Assembly: GCA_903882875.1 (NCBI GenBank)
Contig: CAIRYQ010000106.1
Span: forward strand, 1-41,232
DNA from: an uncultured Spartobacteria bacterium
Lineage (GTDB): Bacteria > Verrucomicrobiota > Verrucomicrobiia > Chthoniobacterales > Chthoniobacteraceae
DNA: 41,232 nt
Reading direction: 5' to 3'
The position numbers and the translations under genes are program-made. The number at the start of each line of letters is the position of its first letter. Position 1 is the stretch's first letter. The notes under the pieces were generated by a model. It made no database searches, was not told the origin of the DNA, and worked only from the letters and a program-made list of their open reading frames with translations. Below are positions 41,097-41,232 of the stretch, in pieces.

Positions 41097-41232
41097 ACCA
41101 ACTCCTTCACGATCCCCTTCGACAGGCCGCCCTGAAAGTCTGCAGGCAATGCCATGCCGACTCGATCCGCGACGGTCTGCCAGACATTCGCGACCGGCAT
41201 GTCCGTCTTCACGAGATGGCCCTGATGCTTGA
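41093..41232 (-). CDS. C-terminal end of a DUF1501/DUF1552-like protein (partial)
   Basis: The minus strand at the right edge encodes 45 residues ending at TGA 41093: K-H-Q-G-H-L-V-K-T-D-M-P-V-A-N-V-W-Q-T-V, then A-D-R-V-G-M-A-L-P-A-D-F-Q-G-G. The pattern H-x-x-x-x-x-x-x-P-x-A-N-[VL]-x-x-T-[VL]-x-x-x-[VL]-G is that of the last helix of DUF1501 and DUF1552 proteins (which end P-L-A-N-L-Y-x-T-L-L-x-x-x-G). The gene's start lies outside the window. It overlaps the LRR gene's TTG start, so it is the upstream gene of this operon. Confidence 0.6.
   Translation of the reverse strand, partial: KHQGHLVKTDMPVANVWQTVADRVGMALPADFQGGLSKGIVKELV

Overview
The window reads as a chromosomal piece of a high-G+C member of the Verrucomicrobiota (PVC group). 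The evidence is a coupled DUF1800/DUF1501 pair, a PVC-type secreted dehydrogenase with a C-terminal CxxCH cytochrome domain, secreted PQQ-type propellers, FabV as enoyl reductase, many GTG/TTG starts, and almost no Shine-Dalgarno motifs. This placement is inference from gene content; no rRNA or other taxonomic marker is present.

Layout. (1) 1-1200 is a graveyard of fragments: the edge of an IS5-type element, a cut-down IS3-type OrfA, a frameshifted TpsB/FhaC-like outer-membrane transporter fragment, and a heavily decayed comM (YifB) remnant on the minus strand. (2) 1253-4613 holds two conserved-unknown proteins, then a compact unit of two tandem 58-59 aa paralogues bracketed by a sigma-54-like promoter and a strong intrinsic terminator. 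(3) 4993-10863 is housekeeping: leuA and a complete polyamine-type ABC importer in the order potD-potB-potC-potA with tight coupling. (4) 11011-19663 has a zinc-ribbon/TM/OmpA-like fusion, recR behind a class III cyclase-like protein with altered catalytic positions, a coupled membrane protein-DUF1800-DUF1501 operon, and an HtrA-type protease.

(5) 19706-26985 is the accessory region. It contains a truncated PQQ-propeller gene; a caspase/CHAT-like protein split by a +1 frame change at CTT-TAA; fabV; an 8-bp x7 tandem repeat, a perfect hairpin and a strictly 21-bp-phased x14 repeat; three neighbouring genes sharing an N-terminal module (M-S-F-W-K-K-L-F-G-G and a variant) joined to unrelated C-terminal domains; and two PIN-domain toxin-antitoxin modules, each preceded by a copy of the same 189-bp palindromic repeat.

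(6) 27090-41232 returns to secreted/periplasmic functions: a 13-TPR protein, a PepSY-like secreted protein, a small lipoprotein coupled to a GlcD-type FAD oxidase, a zinc alcohol dehydrogenase, a PQQ-type propeller, the PVC cytochrome dehydrogenase, a multi-pass membrane protein, and an operon at the right edge (DUF1501/1552-like C-terminus, a TTG-started leucine-rich-repeat protein, a Tat-exported sulfite-oxidase-like molybdoenzyme).

The best leads for undescribed biology are the shared-N-terminus cluster, the phased 21-bp array, the frameshifted CHAT-like gene, and the sigma-54-type small-protein unit. No rRNA, tRNA or CRISPR array was recognised.
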